64,000 nt of DNA, from contig CAJINV010000010.1 in the NCBI GenBank assembly GCA_905178155.1, positions 1,571,182 through 1,635,181 of the forward strand, read 5' to 3'. The notes below the pieces were generated by a model, which was not told the DNA's origin, did not search any database, and worked only from the letters and a program-made list of their open reading frames with translations. Below, in pieces: positions 30,653-41,127 of the stretch. The translations under genes and the position numbers were made by a program. The DNA is from Amoebophrya sp. A120. Its lineage: Eukaryota; Sar; Dinophyceae; Syndiniales; Amoebophryaceae. Numbering within the stretch: position 1 is the stretch's first letter; each line of letters opens with the position of its first letter.

Positions 30653-33606
30653 ATGGCTCAACTGCAGAACGAGGGCCGCGGAGACCAGGCCGCGGCCGGT
30701 CGGAACAACAATGACAACAGCGGCACCGTTTGGCGCGTGACGCAGTTCTTCCTGCTTTGTTTTCTCGGGTTCACCTTTGGCTACGGGTTCTTGGAAGACT
30801 TCGTTCCTATGGCGTTCTCAACCGTTGCGTTCTTAGCTGTTACATGGATTTGTAATGCAAGAACAGCAACAGTAAAAGTGGCAACATTGCAGCTTTCGCA
30901 TCACAGATTTGCCACAGATTATCACGCTGCTTAGCCCTTCGAAAATTTGTCATGCTAAGCACCTTGATCGAGTGGAGGCTGATGGCAGTTTTGCATGACA
31001 AATCCGTGTAACAAGTGAGAATGTAACAGTTGAGAGCGCCATAAATCCAGAGGCCTGGTTGCAGCATGTGCCCGACTTTTTTCTGCCCTGGGAAAAGGGG
31101 GAGGAATGGTTTGGCATATTATTTGGAACATCTTCAAGAAGTGATGTGGGAAATGATGTAAACGGCCAGGAAGGTGCAGCAGCTCAAGGTGAAACATCTA
31201 CTTCTACCGGAACTACAACTCCGCAGAACTACGGTCTGTACACCATTCTTGGCATGTTGTTCCTCATTTTCTCGCTTTCGATGTATGTCGAAAGCACGTC
31301 GCTGCGCATTCGGGCGAGGCAGGAAGCCGAAGGGTATGTGGTGACCAGAAGTGAGACGCACCAGCATTTGCAACAGCGCGAGCAGCAGTCGAGTAGCAAA
31401 ATGAATGGTGCCAGCTCGGTGCACACCGGTCGTTGTACTAGTGCGGGAAACAGCAGCACGAGCAGCGTTGCATCAAAAGCGTCTAGTAGTTCTCGCGGCG
31501 ATCCAGCGCAACCAACCAGGGCTACGTTGACGTCCACGACGACGGCCACAAAAGCAGGCACAACTGCCCAAGCGGAAAGGTCTCACATGTACTACTTCGA
31601 TGTTCTGCTGAAAATCTTCCGCACCGTATGACAATGCACAACTCCCTACTCGTCATGCAAAACCCCAAATCCTGTTGGCTTGGGGCCTCGTGGCACTGTT
31701 TGCATTCCTCAAGCCGAAACAGTACTACACTCGGCGCGCGAACTTGTCACGCACAGGCTCCATGTGTGTTGCTGGTTGTGATGCTGTTCATGCCATACAA
31801 ATGAGGGTGACGGGGAGGTGTGCTCTATCATACGCCATCTCCTCCCACTGCAGTCGGAGGAACAACAGCCGAGACCAGATTGATTTCACGAAGCAGAGCT
31901 TGTATCCTGCGCAAAAATTGTACTGATCACAGTTATGCATGACAAAATTCAACTTTCTAGCCGAATTAGTATTAGAATGACAAGTTGCACTTCCATTTCT
32001 GTTCTTGAGAAAATTTGTAATGCAATTCATAGTCATACCAGTATGATACTGTTGCGATGCATAGCTCCAAATACTGGCTCCGAATCCGGCGGTCCGGCCT
32101 GACCTACAAAGACCCGTTCTGGCGAGACCAAGCGAACAAGAAACCGCGTGCCATGTGCATGAGCGACGGGAACAACTACTGCCTCTTCAGCAGGAACGAT
32201 CGGCACCACCCGAGGATTATGGTGAAGTGTTTCTTCAAGAAATTGTGGAAGAGGTGCCAATATGCACTGCAAAAGTATCGTACTAATGTAAATCGCATGA
32301 AAAAATTCCTCAGCGTGAGAAATGAAATTTGAAGTGCAAGTGCGAATTTAACCTGGCAAAAAAAATTGTAATGCATAAATGCGATTAGTACGAGTGTGAT
32401 ACTTTCGCAATGCATAGCCAAGAATTCGCTCTGAACGCAAAGTACGTTCACTGTCACGACCTATGAATTGCAAAGTCATATTTCTGGTTCTGGAGAAGTG
32501 CAGCTTGTGTTGCGTACTATCTAGGGTGCCTGTAAAATGATCAATGATCTTCTGTGTTTGTCATGAAGAAACGTCACTTGTCATGGAAATGGATGCTTGC
32601 AACGCTCCAAAGGACGTTGTAAAAATTTGTCATGCTTGGCTGCAAGTACAAGAATAGAAGTGTTTCCCGCATTCGCAACTCAGCACCACAGGTTTATAAT
32701 TCCAGACCCAGAAATAGTCGCTCTGCAACTGCATAAAACCGGGACGTGAGCAACAACGGGTCCGACGAACGGTGCAATTTCAATTTGCCAGACCACATTT
32801 ACCTGAACGAACTTCGAACAAAATGTGGCTTTTCCAAACGACAGTACCAGAACCTCTGGCGGCTTACCGGACCGCTCGCGACGCTATCAACTGCAAAAAA
32901 TACTCGCTTGGGTCCTCTGGAGTAGTACTGTACAACTTGCAAGAATGCTGAAGTCCTGTACATCAGCTCCCGAAGTTTGTAATGCATGTTGCAGAAAAAT
33001 ACCAGCGTTGATGTTCTTTCTCTGTCATGCAAGAACGCAGTTTCTTAATGCGCGCGCTCCGCACCAGCAAAGGCCCAGATGACATATTTGCAACGCATAG
33101 TAGCTTTTCCTGGTGAAGCAGGGAAGACGGGACCCACCGCTCTGGAACTTTGACTGCGCGACCGTATCGAGGAAAAAATGACACTGTGTGACTGTAACAA
33201 GTTTGTAAATGCAAAACATGCAAAGCATCTACGCTTGTAGTTATGCCGGATAAACATGAACTTCTTCTCCGTTTCCTGCTATGCGTTTTCACGTACAAGT
33301 TTATGTTGCATTGAGTCAGGCTTTGGCTACTTTATTCTGAATCATTATAAACAAGAACAAATTTGTCATGCTCTGAGCACTTTGCTGGAGTTTGTTACAC
33401 TAAAACCGTTTTTTCCAACTGCATAGACCGTCACGGGGGATTACCACGGGAATGTCTTGCAGACCGGCCCGCTCCGGCCCAGCCGCACCTTCGGATGCTT
33501 GCAGAGGCACTGGGAAAGCCGGATTTGGTATTTGGAAAACGAGGGAGTGGAGGGGGTCAAGATATTTCGATGGGACAAAGAGAAAGACTGGGGTGTGAAA
33601 GAATAG
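30653..33606 (+). CDS. Membrane protein of unknown function, 469 aa, split by seven introner elements
   Basis: Exons 30653-30807, 31049-31626, 31838-31902, 32069-32260, 32422-32461, 32741-32884, 33105-33164 and 33431-33606 sum to exactly 470 codons. Two hydrophobic segments are visible: VTQFFLLCFLGFTFGYGF near residue 30 and LYTILGMLFLIFSLSMYV near residue 110. A Ser/Thr-rich linker follows, then a basic, Cys- and aromatic-rich C-terminal half containing KYWLRIRRSGLTYKDPFW and ending in a Trp-rich tail (EKDWGVKE). I do not recognise the family. The ATG context is CCAAATGG. Most of its elements have worn direct repeats, unlike those of the giant gene. Confidence 0.8.
30808..31043. mobile_element. 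Introner element, family C
   Basis: The ends are TATGGCGTTCTCAACCGTTG and TATGGCGCTCTCAACTGTTA inwards. The direct repeat is degenerate (GTTCC, AATCC). Removal gives FLEDFVP|EAWLQHVPDFF. Confidence 0.9.
31627..31832. mobile_element. Introner element, single member of family K
   Basis: The ends are TATGACAATGCACAACTCCC and TATGATAGAGCACACCTCCC inwards. The direct repeat is degenerate (CACCG, CGCCA). Removal gives LLKIFRTV|SSHCSRRNNSRD. The TIR differs from the other families, but the interior has GTCATGC and GTGATGC motifs. Confidence 0.82.
31903..32063. mobile_element. Introner element, family B
   Basis: The ends are TATCCTGCGCAAAAATTGTA and TATGCATCGCAACAGTATCA inwards. The direct repeat is degenerate (GCTTG, GCTCC). 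Removal gives DFTKQSL|KYWLRIRRSG. Confidence 0.87.
32261..32416. mobile_element. Introner element, family B
   Basis: The ends are TATGCACTGCAAAAGTATCG and TATGCATTGCGAAAGTATCA inwards. The direct repeat GCCAA is perfect. Removal gives KLWKRCQ|EFALNAKYVHC. Confidence 0.94.
32462..32735. mobile_element. Introner element, family A (worn)
   Basis: The ends are TATGAATTGCAAAGTCATAT and TATGCAGTTGCAGAGCGACT inwards; the core reads CTGGTTCTGG and CTGGGTCTGG. The direct repeat is degenerate (CGACC, AAACC). Removal gives YVHCHD|RDVSNNGSDERC. Confidence 0.87.
32885..33099. mobile_element. Introner element, family A (worn)
   Basis: The ends are TATCAACTGCAAAAAATAC and TATGCGTTGCAAATATGTCA inwards. The direct repeat is degenerate (GACGC, GTAGC). 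Removal gives TGPLAT|LFLVKQGRRDPPL. Confidence 0.85.
33165..33425. mobile_element. Introner element, family G
   Basis: The ends are TATCGAGGAAAAAATGACAC and TATGCAGTTGGAAAAAACGG inwards. The direct repeat GACCG is perfect. Removal gives FDCATV|TGDYHGNVLQTG. Confidence 0.9.
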
Positions 33607-34460
33607 AAAAGTGGTGAAGTGAATTAATATGAGATGTAGCTAGTTGTTCTGCTTCTGCATCTGCTAGTTGAAGACATGCTCTTCTGTTTTCAAGCCTTTA
33701 TGTACCAATGGCGCAATTCACTCCTGAATTCCACTAACTTAATTCAGAACTACGATAGTGGTGCAATGCTGAGTCTATTTTTCCGAGAGAGGTTCACTTT
33801 TGTAGTTTTCAGGTTGCGTGAAACTATGAGGTTACCCGTACAACAAGAAGGTCTACAAACGCGTACACGGTTTTTTTTTTTCCGCTAACAGTGATATCGT
33901 CCGAATTTGTTTCACCGTTTAGAAGTTTCTGTCAAGAACTTTTATGGCGACGAAGATTTTTGCCGCGGCCTTCCATTCTTCGTCCAAGACCACTCTGAAC
34001 TTATTTGATTGATTTGCTACTGCTTTTGAATTGTCTGCTGAAAGTAAAACCACTACGACACAGCAAGATCACCCATTTCTCATGGGAGAAATCTGAAAAA
34101 AAAAATGATGTTATTTGGTTTGCGAACTTATTTCACGCACTGCTTTTCGAAAAATTCAGCCGCTTCTTCTCCAGACAAGTTTTTGCCATTGGTTCCGCTT
34201 CTGTGGGACCTTGACAGGTGGTGGAACGCGATGCGACTATAATCCGCGCGTTGGGAAAAGCAGTGCGACGCTGAAATTGGGCCGCTAGCAAGTGACTTAA
34301 GACAAAGAGCGACCAACAGAGCGAACCCTCTAAATGAGCGACGACGGATGTGTCTCTATCGTGAGAATAAAGAAAAATGTCGTGGAATAAGACAAAAGAA
34401 ATTATACGAAGAATATACTCAAGAAACATCTTCGAGTACTGTTGGGGACTGTCGCAGACA

Positions 34461-34526
34461 TGTGCAAAATGCTTCGCGGGAGGACCGCGGGGCCAACGAC
34501 GCGCTCACCTGGTCAAGGTGATGGCG
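34461..34526. repeat. Dispersed repeat R, copy 1
   Basis: Starts TGTGCAAAATGCTTCGCGGG and continues with GACCGCGGGGCCAACGACG and CACCTGGTCAAGGTGATGG. Four copies lie in the window; the third and fourth also share GACCGGAACTTCTCCCGTCG at the end. Confidence 0.88.
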
Positions 34527-34751
34527 GACGGACAGGGCCGGCTAGCCCTGACCTTTTGATGTAATTAAAGGCAAAGCCTCTGCCACAGCCTTAATAGATG
34601 CAGTTACGAAGCCTGGAGTCGTCATGAAGATGCTGACTCCAGGCTGCTGCGCGTGCATTCAGAGGTCCACTGTGGCAGCTACCAAGCCTATCTGGGGGCC
34701 ATTTGGGTAGATATCAAGCGGGGGTGAGAGGGCATCGGGGCAGCTTTTTGG

Positions 34752-34928
34752 GTTGGTGACACGAGTGGTGACACGGGGCGGTGACACGGAGCCAAAAAAA
34801 TCGCGAATTTCGTGTCACCACGAGCTGTGACAGTCGATGGTGACACCAGAAATCGCCCCGGTGACAGCCGACTTGTGCTCCGTGTCACCGGGCTCGATTT
34901 TGAGCCCGGTGACACCAAGAGTGCCACC
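34752..34928. repeat. Cluster of GGTGACAC motifs in both orientations
   Basis: At least eight GGTGACA or TGTCACC units occur in about 180 bp, some direct and some inverted, mixed with GAGCCCGG/CCGGGCTC pairs. The stretch can form several alternative hairpins. Confidence 0.75.
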
Positions 34929-35303
34929 GTGTTTAGCTCTCAAACTTGGCCGAAATTATCGGAATCTCGGGAATTCTGACACTTTGGCGAATTTTTTGCC
35001 AAAAAGTCAGCTTTTTCCCGGATTCCAAAAAAGCAGAAAAGTGTCAATGTGGTTTGACTTGATAGGGTGGGGGTTGTGGGCGTGCCTAGGGCACAAACAC
35101 GCTATAGCCTGTTTAAATCTGCCCAAATGTGTGAGCTGTTGGGCGCCGCGTTTAGCCTCCCTGCGCCGGGCAGCCGGCCGAAAAGAAAACGACGCCAATC
35201 CCTCCACCCGACGCCTCTATATTGGCGATCCTTTCCGCGGCAAACTGCTCGCGTGTCACCAGAAAGTCACCACATACATTTCTGACGGGTGTCCAAGCTC
35301 TAA

Positions 35304-35352
35304 AGGACCGCGGGGCCAACGACGCGCTCACCTGGTCAAGGTGATGGCGCGA
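35304..35352. repeat. Dispersed repeat R, copy 2 (5'-truncated)
   Basis: Matches the middle and end of copy 1 from GGACCGCGGGGCC onward and runs directly into the fragment of the giant gene. Confidence 0.85.
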
Positions 35353-35360
35353 CAGGCGCT

Positions 35361-35780
35361 GCGTCTTCTTCTGAACAAGCGAATACTGTCCAGCAAAGGG
35401 CGGAAATCGAGATGGGTGGTTCTATATGCACTGTAAATATGTCTGGGTCTGGAAGGATGCAACTTGCAATGCTGTCTGCGAATTCTAAAAGTATCTGTGT
35501 TGCATGAGCAGCAAGAGCAGGAGTCAGTTCTTGGCATGCAGAGATTGCGTTTCTCATGCGTGATTGGCATCAAGAAGGCTCTCAAAAAATCTGTGACGCT
35601 AGCACCAGCATCACAGACCTCACGGGTCACGCAAAATGTGCATGACAAGCTCCGATTCTTCCAGACCCAGGAGACATATTTGCATTTCATATTCTATGGA
35701 GCTGAGCGAGTTACCATACTTGAAAAACGTCATGAATTTGTATCAATGCAAGCCGCAGCTTCAGCCTCAGTGGGGGCAGC
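35361..35780 (+). pseudogene. Fragment of the giant gene carrying an extra introner
   Basis: The flanks match giant-gene positions about 18140-18230 and 18297-18345 (GAACAAGCGAATACTGTCC, GAGCGAGTTACCATACTTG, TATCAATGCAAGCCGCAGC). About 60 bp of the parent are missing after AAAAACGTCATGAA. It has no start, no continuation and several substitutions, so it is a dead copy. Confidence 0.85.
35425..35691. mobile_element. Introner element, family A, in a duplicated gene fragment
   Basis: The ends are TATGCACTGTAAATATG and TATGAAATGCAAATATG inwards. The direct repeat TTCTA is perfect. The parent gene at 18189-18193 has one TTCTA and no element, so this is a filled/empty pair. Confidence 0.96.
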
Positions 35781-35815
35781 GGGCGTAACGGTACAACAGC
35801 AAGAGATCTACGACT
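35779..35815. repeat. 37-bp direct repeat, left copy
   Basis: GCGGGCGTAACGGTACAACA with the following AGAGATCTACGACTG recurs identically at 39887-39925. It marks the left junction of the duplicated hydrolase segment. Confidence 0.85.
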
Positions 35816-36266
35816 GGAAATCGCGGAACTGATTCGGGAGGAGCAGGAGGACCGAGGAAATTTGCGGTACTTGCACGAATTGAAAGCACAAAAACAGCGC
35901 GGGAGCGGTGGAGGAACCGCTTCAGCTTCTTCCTCTTCAGGGGACTTCCATAGTCGACCAATGATCAATACCATGGGCGCTAATTTGGGCATCATAGGTC
36001 GTGGAGCTGGAGCTACAACCTCTTCGTCATCTGCCTCGAGCAGTAGCGCCGCTGGTGGCCCCGCTAGTGCCGCAACAAGCACCGGACCAGTAGTTGCAAC
36101 CACTACAGCGTCCTCCACGCAGACCAGCTCTACTCCCGCTCATCATGCGGAGCAAAAGCAAGATTCCCGACCCTACCCGGTTTTCCTCTGTGGGATTTCG
36201 CAGGGCGGGGTGATGGCCCTGCACATTGGGGTTGCAGCGGCGCTGTTGCACGAGAATCCAGTCATA

Positions 36267-36419
36267 TATGCTCTGCAAAAGTATCGTACTCGTACTAATT
36301 GCAAATAGGCATGACAAATCTTTTTCCGAAGTGAAAACAGAATTACAAATTGCATTTGTCGTGCTGAGCTAATTTGTAATGCAATTTTTACTAGTACTCC
36401 GATACTTTTGCAATGCATA
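36267..36419. mobile_element. Introner element, family B (duplicated with its host segment)
   Basis: A copy of the element at 27152, carried along by the segmental duplication rather than a new insertion. Direct repeat TCATA. Confidence 0.93.
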
Positions 36420-37003
36420 TCATACCCGCGGGGGTTATTTCCTACCACGCCATGCCACATCGACTGTCGGTGTCGGATTACATTATGCCTTTGATGAAAA
36501 ATTGGCAGAACCGACTTCTTCTCACCGCCGCGGAGGCAGCGAGCAGTAGTGGCGGAGGTGATCATGCTGCTGCTGCGGCATCTTCCTCGTCGGCAGGAAC
36601 AGGAAGTGGAGTAGAAATGAACCATGTTGCGCAAAAGCAGGCCATCATTTTCCACGGCGAAGAAGATGCTGAAGCCGCGGCTCTGCGACTCCCCCCACCC
36701 CCGACGACCACTGTCCGCGCGATGTCGATCGACGAGGAGGATGAAAATGCTGCAACTACCGCTGCTGCTGCCCACATTGCGGCGCAACCGACACCGGCAG
36801 GGCAGGAGGCGGCGCAGATGGGCAGCGAAGATCAGGATGTGGGTTCATCCAACAACGTTACCATGACAACTGGCAGAAGTAGTACAAGCGGCGTTGCACC
36901 AGAAACCTCCGCAGGAACAACGAGCACGGGAAGTGTAAGTGAGCAAGATCTAGCTCGTCCGGCGTTTCTCGGACAGGATGGCTTTGAACATCAAGATGGG
37001 AAC

Positions 37004-37157
37004 TATCCACAGTAAATTTCCCGTACACGTACAAATGCAGTCTCTGCATGACAAAACTTGCCTTCAGTCCTAGTCTAGCATGACAAGTTGGACACTGCAA
37101 GTTGGCGAAATTTGTCATGCATTTTGTACATCATTTACGGAAAATTTACATTGCATA
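37004..37157. mobile_element. Introner element, family E (duplicated with its host segment)
   Basis: A copy of the element at 27889. Direct repeat GGAAC. It was copied with the hydrolase segment. Confidence 0.93.
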
Positions 37158-39179
37158 GGAACGGTACAGACCACACTGACAGTGACATACAGGATGTGGA
37201 GATGAATGAAGACGAACCAGATCCCGAGGACGAAGAGGAGGATGGTGAGGACCGGCGACGCGGAAGGGCTGGTGCTCATCGAGGCTTTTTAGCCGCTGGG
37301 GGCCGGGGCGCGCCGGGTGCTAGAAGCAACACTTCTGGTGCACAACAACCGCCCCGGCGACCTGCTGGATTTGCGTTGCAGCCCGTGCTGGCTGCAGAAG
37401 GCGAGGACAGAGGTGGAAATGACGGGGAAGACATGGACGACGATGAGCAAAACCCACCGAATGCGAACCCAGAACATCAACAGGTCCAGGCGGCACACCC
37501 GACCACCTCGACTGCGAGCACCACACCGCTGAGCGTTCCTTTTCCGCCGGCAGCGGAGTCGGTCACGAATCTTCCTGGCTCTCCTACACGACCCCAGCAA
37601 ATAAACGGTCAACAACTATCCTCCCTTCCCGCACTAAGTTCCCCCTGGCGGCAGATTCCGGTCCGTATGTACGCCAGTAGACGCGACGGCATCTTTCCGG
37701 GAGATTTTGTAAAGCAGAAAGCGGACGACTTGTTCCTGAATAAGCTGGAAATGACGGACTACAAGATTACCATCCAGCCGGACAAACAGCACGCGGATCC
37801 GTCCGGACCAAAAACGCTGGCGGAAAACATTTTCAACCTGCTGCGCCAACGGGACGCGGACGCAAAATTTTTACCGTAGGCGGAGGGAAAAGGCTGTAGC
37901 AGTATGTGTACGAAATAGAGTCGTAGGCAAAGCTCTTTGTCATGCGGCTGCACGGGACTAACAAAATGAAAATTCGCTTCAAGCAAGACTCGTGCTGTAA
38001 GATCTACTACAGAGTGGCTCCTGGTGTTACAGGAAGTAGGACGAGCGCTCGACGCAGATGACATTAATAAGAATCAGATGAAGATAAAGCCCGATTTTGA
38101 AGCAGCACTAGTAGCAAGAACTCGGGCGGTTGTTCTACACCAGGTCTACGACGCTATCCAATTTTGAGCCTCCAGTATCCTGGAGGACACAAAAATTCGT
38201 CTGTGTCTGTCTCTGTGTTTGCACCGAGGCTGCGGCGCTTAGGAGTAGATCTTTTTCATCATGGATGGTCGACTGCAAGTGGAAATACAAATAGAAAATG
38301 AAAGCATATACCAATGAGGCTCGCCTCCTTTTCATCTCCCCACAACTTGTTCGGCCTACACAAAAATCTGATTATGCAGTGAGACTGCACGGATGAATGT
38401 CTTTCAACACTGGCATAGCGGTAAACCCAGCAGCAGAACGTCCGGCCGTAAAAGCGCGCGTAACGGTACAACAGCGAGAGATTAATCCTTGGAAATATCC
38501 ATATCTACCTGCATATTTGCAAAATGTAGCGAAAGGCAACCCGCTACCGGGCCTGCCATGTTTATTTTTCACGCCCGCGCCCGACGTTTTCGCGTCAGCG
38601 AGTTGCTAGGGAGGAGAGCGGAAGCCGGAGGCTCATTCTCTGGCACCGCTGGCGCAGTTAGTTGATAGCGAATACATCCTAGCGCTACCCCTTTGGCGAA
38701 GGGTCAGCCGAACGGATATGCGGCTGCACCAGAGCCGCGCGAATCCAGGCGCGCTGATTGTTTGCAATTCTGCAACTGGGCCAAACGCAGCGGCTGTAGC
38801 GCGCCGCAACTGGCTCCAGCCTCGCAATAGTGGCGGTCGGCAACTCTTTTTAGCGACCGGCGTGGCGTGTCGTCTTGCAATTTTAGGATGCGGAAAAGCA
38901 GGCCGCCAGCATTCGCCAAAGCCGGGCGCCATTCGTGAAAAGCCTCCAGGTGGCCTTCCGGCCAGCGCGCATGCACCCAAAAAGCGCAGCAAATCCGAGG
39001 AAAGCACCTCCACCGAGCGCTAGCCCACCGCGCAACATGCCTAGTAGCAGTATTTCGCTGAGCATGCCCCGCTGCTCCAGAAACTCTTGGCCGTACTTCA
39101 GCCGGGTCGCAAAGCACTCGCCCACGGTTCCGGTGCGATCGGGAAATACTGCCAGGCATCTTGGGTTCGCATAAAGATG

Positions 39180-39365
39180 TCGCATGAAGACCAATACCCC
39201 AAACAAATACCCCTTGAAGGAGGTACTTGCTGGGGGTATTCGTCATCGTTGTGCACCGAGCTGAGTCCAAAAATCCCGGGGGGTATTGATGGGGGTATTC
39301 GTACGGGGTATTGCTTTGGGGTATTCGTACGGGGTATTGCTTTGGGGTATGCGTTTTCGCATTGG
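39180..39365. repeat. GGGGTATT-rich repeat tract
   Basis: Irregular tandem units of the type GGGGTATTCGTAC and GGGGTATTGCTTT, with more distant ATACCCC/GGGTATT inverted pairs just upstream. Confidence 0.8.
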
Positions 39366-39372
39366 GTGAGCT

Positions 39373-39580
39373 TGGCGAAGGTGAAACGCGAGCGGGAAAT
39401 TTCCATCATTGCAAAATCCCAATTTGTGTTTCACCCAAACCCGAGCGGGGAATTTCCATCATTGCAAATTGTAGCTTGCCTCTCACCCAAACCCGAGCGG
39501 GGAATTTCCATCATTGCAAATTGTAGCTTGCCTCTCACCCAAACACGAGCGGGGGATTTCCATCATTGCAAAATGGCGAG
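39373..39580. repeat. Four tandem units of about 58 bp
   Basis: Each unit contains GAGCGGGGAATTTCCATCAT and TGCAAA, and most carry CTCACCCAAAC. The first and last units are diverged. Confidence 0.85.
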
Positions 39581-39917
39581 CGTCAATACTTTCAACTCCC
39601 CACACCGTCTGACTTCCAAACCCGAGGATTTGGCGGATGGCTGGTCGCCTCGTCAACTCCTACGCGCGCGGAGACATATCCAGACGAAGCCTGGGCGCAG
39701 CCTCGCGCCCAGGCTTCGTTCGGGTGTAGAAGGTGCGCAACACAGGGACGCCGCACGGCAGGCGGCTCCACACAAAAGTCAGAGCGCTGCTCCTGGCCTC
39801 GCCTGCAGCCCCACTCCCCTCTCCCTTTGGCTTCCCGGAAGGTCTCGGTCTTCGGCACTTTCTTTTGGCCAGTGCGGAAAACCGGGCAGCGGGCGTAACG
39901 GTACAACAGCAAGAGAT

Positions 39918-40540
39918 CTACGACTGCGACGGTACCTTAGCGCTGCGCCACTGCTGCTGTGCACGGCGGGATAAGGATGATCAGTAGGATCGTCTAGACT
40001 ACGGTGAAGAAGATGTTTTTTTTTTTTGCGAATGGTACTAAACGCTTTAAGCCTTAGCAGGCTCGCCTGTTTTACAAGTGGCACGATCATAAGAGATGAA
40101 AGAACAGAATGCGAATGAGCAAAGTGATCGCGGACTCTATTTTCCTGAGAATACAGTGGAAATTTGGTTTCATTACTCACAGCTTTCAAAAGTAGAAACG
40201 ACACGTATTATATATCAGCCTCTCTTCAGTAGAAGCCGAGCTGATGACCGAGAAAATTGCGACGAGCCGAGAAAAGAGCCGAGAAAAATCAGCAAAAGCC
40301 GAGCTTAGATGCTGATGACCGAGAAAATTGAGACGAGTCTTGATGAACGTCCTAAGCTCCTCGGGGAGCATCATCGTTCAAGGCAGATTTTACGTGTGTC
40401 TACTTCAAGTACAACACGTTGTTCGTTTACTTCTGAGTAGAAAAAAATCTCTCACCGCAAATATTAGTGGTGCAAACGCAGAGGAACGAGTTTGAGTTTG
40501 TGAAATAACATGAAGAGGAGAGAGCATAATACCATGAGAG
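39918..40540. repeat. Diverged partial copy of 29366-30420
   Basis: Shares GAATGCGAATGAGCAAAGTG, CACAGCTTTCAAAAGTAGAA and AGTGGTGCAAACGCAGAGG with the hydrolase 3' flank, but lacks several hundred bases and has many substitutions. This contrasts with the near-identity of the adjoining 2.65-kb block. Confidence 0.75.
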
Positions 40541-40622
40541 ATGCTTCGCGGGAGGACCGCGGGGCCAACGACGCGCTCCTCACATGGTCCTCGTGATGGC
40601 ACGACCGGAACTTCTCCCGTCG
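40541..40622. repeat. Dispersed repeat R, copy 3
   Basis: Starts ATGCTTCGCGGGAGGACCGC and ends GACCGGAACTTCTCCCGTCG. The middle is altered to CTCCTCACATGGTCCTCG. Confidence 0.85.
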
Positions 40623-40701
40623 TGAAAATGAAGGGATGTGGTATAGCAGTTTCTCGACGCATTGATAAAATACCTCCCCGGATGCCCCTGGATGACTCAA
40701 T

Positions 40702-41127
40702 TCATTTCTCAATCAAAAAATAGCACCCTGCTTCGATTTTTTCCCCCTGAATACGATAGCGGTCACTTTTCTGTATTTTCTTTCTAAGGGCAGTAGTTTC
40801 GATCGTATATCCCTCTGTAAGTACTTCATAGTGGGTGCTATATCGGCGGAAGGTTGGGGATTCCGGCGCTGCCGTTGGCATGTTTTTGAATTCATAAGAT
40901 TTTTCCTCTTCTTTGCAATTGGTAGCGAGGGGCTTCAAGGGGGTGGAAAGTGACGGACGAGCCTTGAGAATTTCAATATCAAGGGTGAAGAGAAGAAACA
41001 CCTTATGCCCCTTCTCTTCGGAAGATATAGATGTCGCACTTTGATAAGAAAGCAGAGGATGACCTCTAGTCCCGAAATTTCCGCTACCATGGGCAATATT
41101 TGTCGAAAAGCAGTCGCGTGTCTTCAA
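40702..41127 (-). CDS. Doubtful small open frame, 141 aa
   Basis: An ATG-initiated minus-strand frame starting MKTRDCFSTNIAHGSGNFG. Composition is not obviously random, but there is no family match, no partner exon and no introner. It may be a chance frame in this rearranged region. Confidence 0.2.
   Translation of the reverse strand: MKTRDCFSTNIAHGSGNFGTRGHPLLSYQSATSISSEEKGHKVFLLFTLDIEILKARPSLSTPLKPLATNCKEEEKSYEFKNMPTAAPESPTFRRYSTHYEVLTEGYTIETTALRKKIQKSDRYRIQGEKIEAGCYFLIEK

Larger units (their letters stand above)
33607..35360. other. Intergenic, rearranged and repeat-bearing region
   Basis: No gene is supported. It contains two copies of a dispersed repeat (34461, 35304), a cluster of GGTGACAC/GTGTCACC motifs (about 34752-34925) and a 9-bp inverted repeat CCTGGAGTC/GACTCCAGG near 34610-34650. 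Confidence 0.5.
35815..38461 (+). pseudogene. 5'-truncated copy of the hydrolase gene with two introners
   Basis: Nearly identical to 26700-29346. It begins in the middle of the third hydrolase exon, so the first strand (LHPLGG) and start codon are missing, but the Ser, Asp and His motifs are intact. The upstream join is to unrelated sequence. Near-identity points to a very recent duplication or gene conversion. Confidence 0.88.
38458..39917. other. GC-rich insertion of about 1,435 nt between 25-bp direct repeats
   Basis: GCGTAACGGTACAACAGC with a variable base and AGAGAT occurs at both ends (24 of 25 identical, offset 1,435). The related locus at 29.34 kb has one diverged copy and no insert. 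The body is GC-rich, without TAT...ATA ends, and contains the tandem repeats listed separately. Confidence 0.72.
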
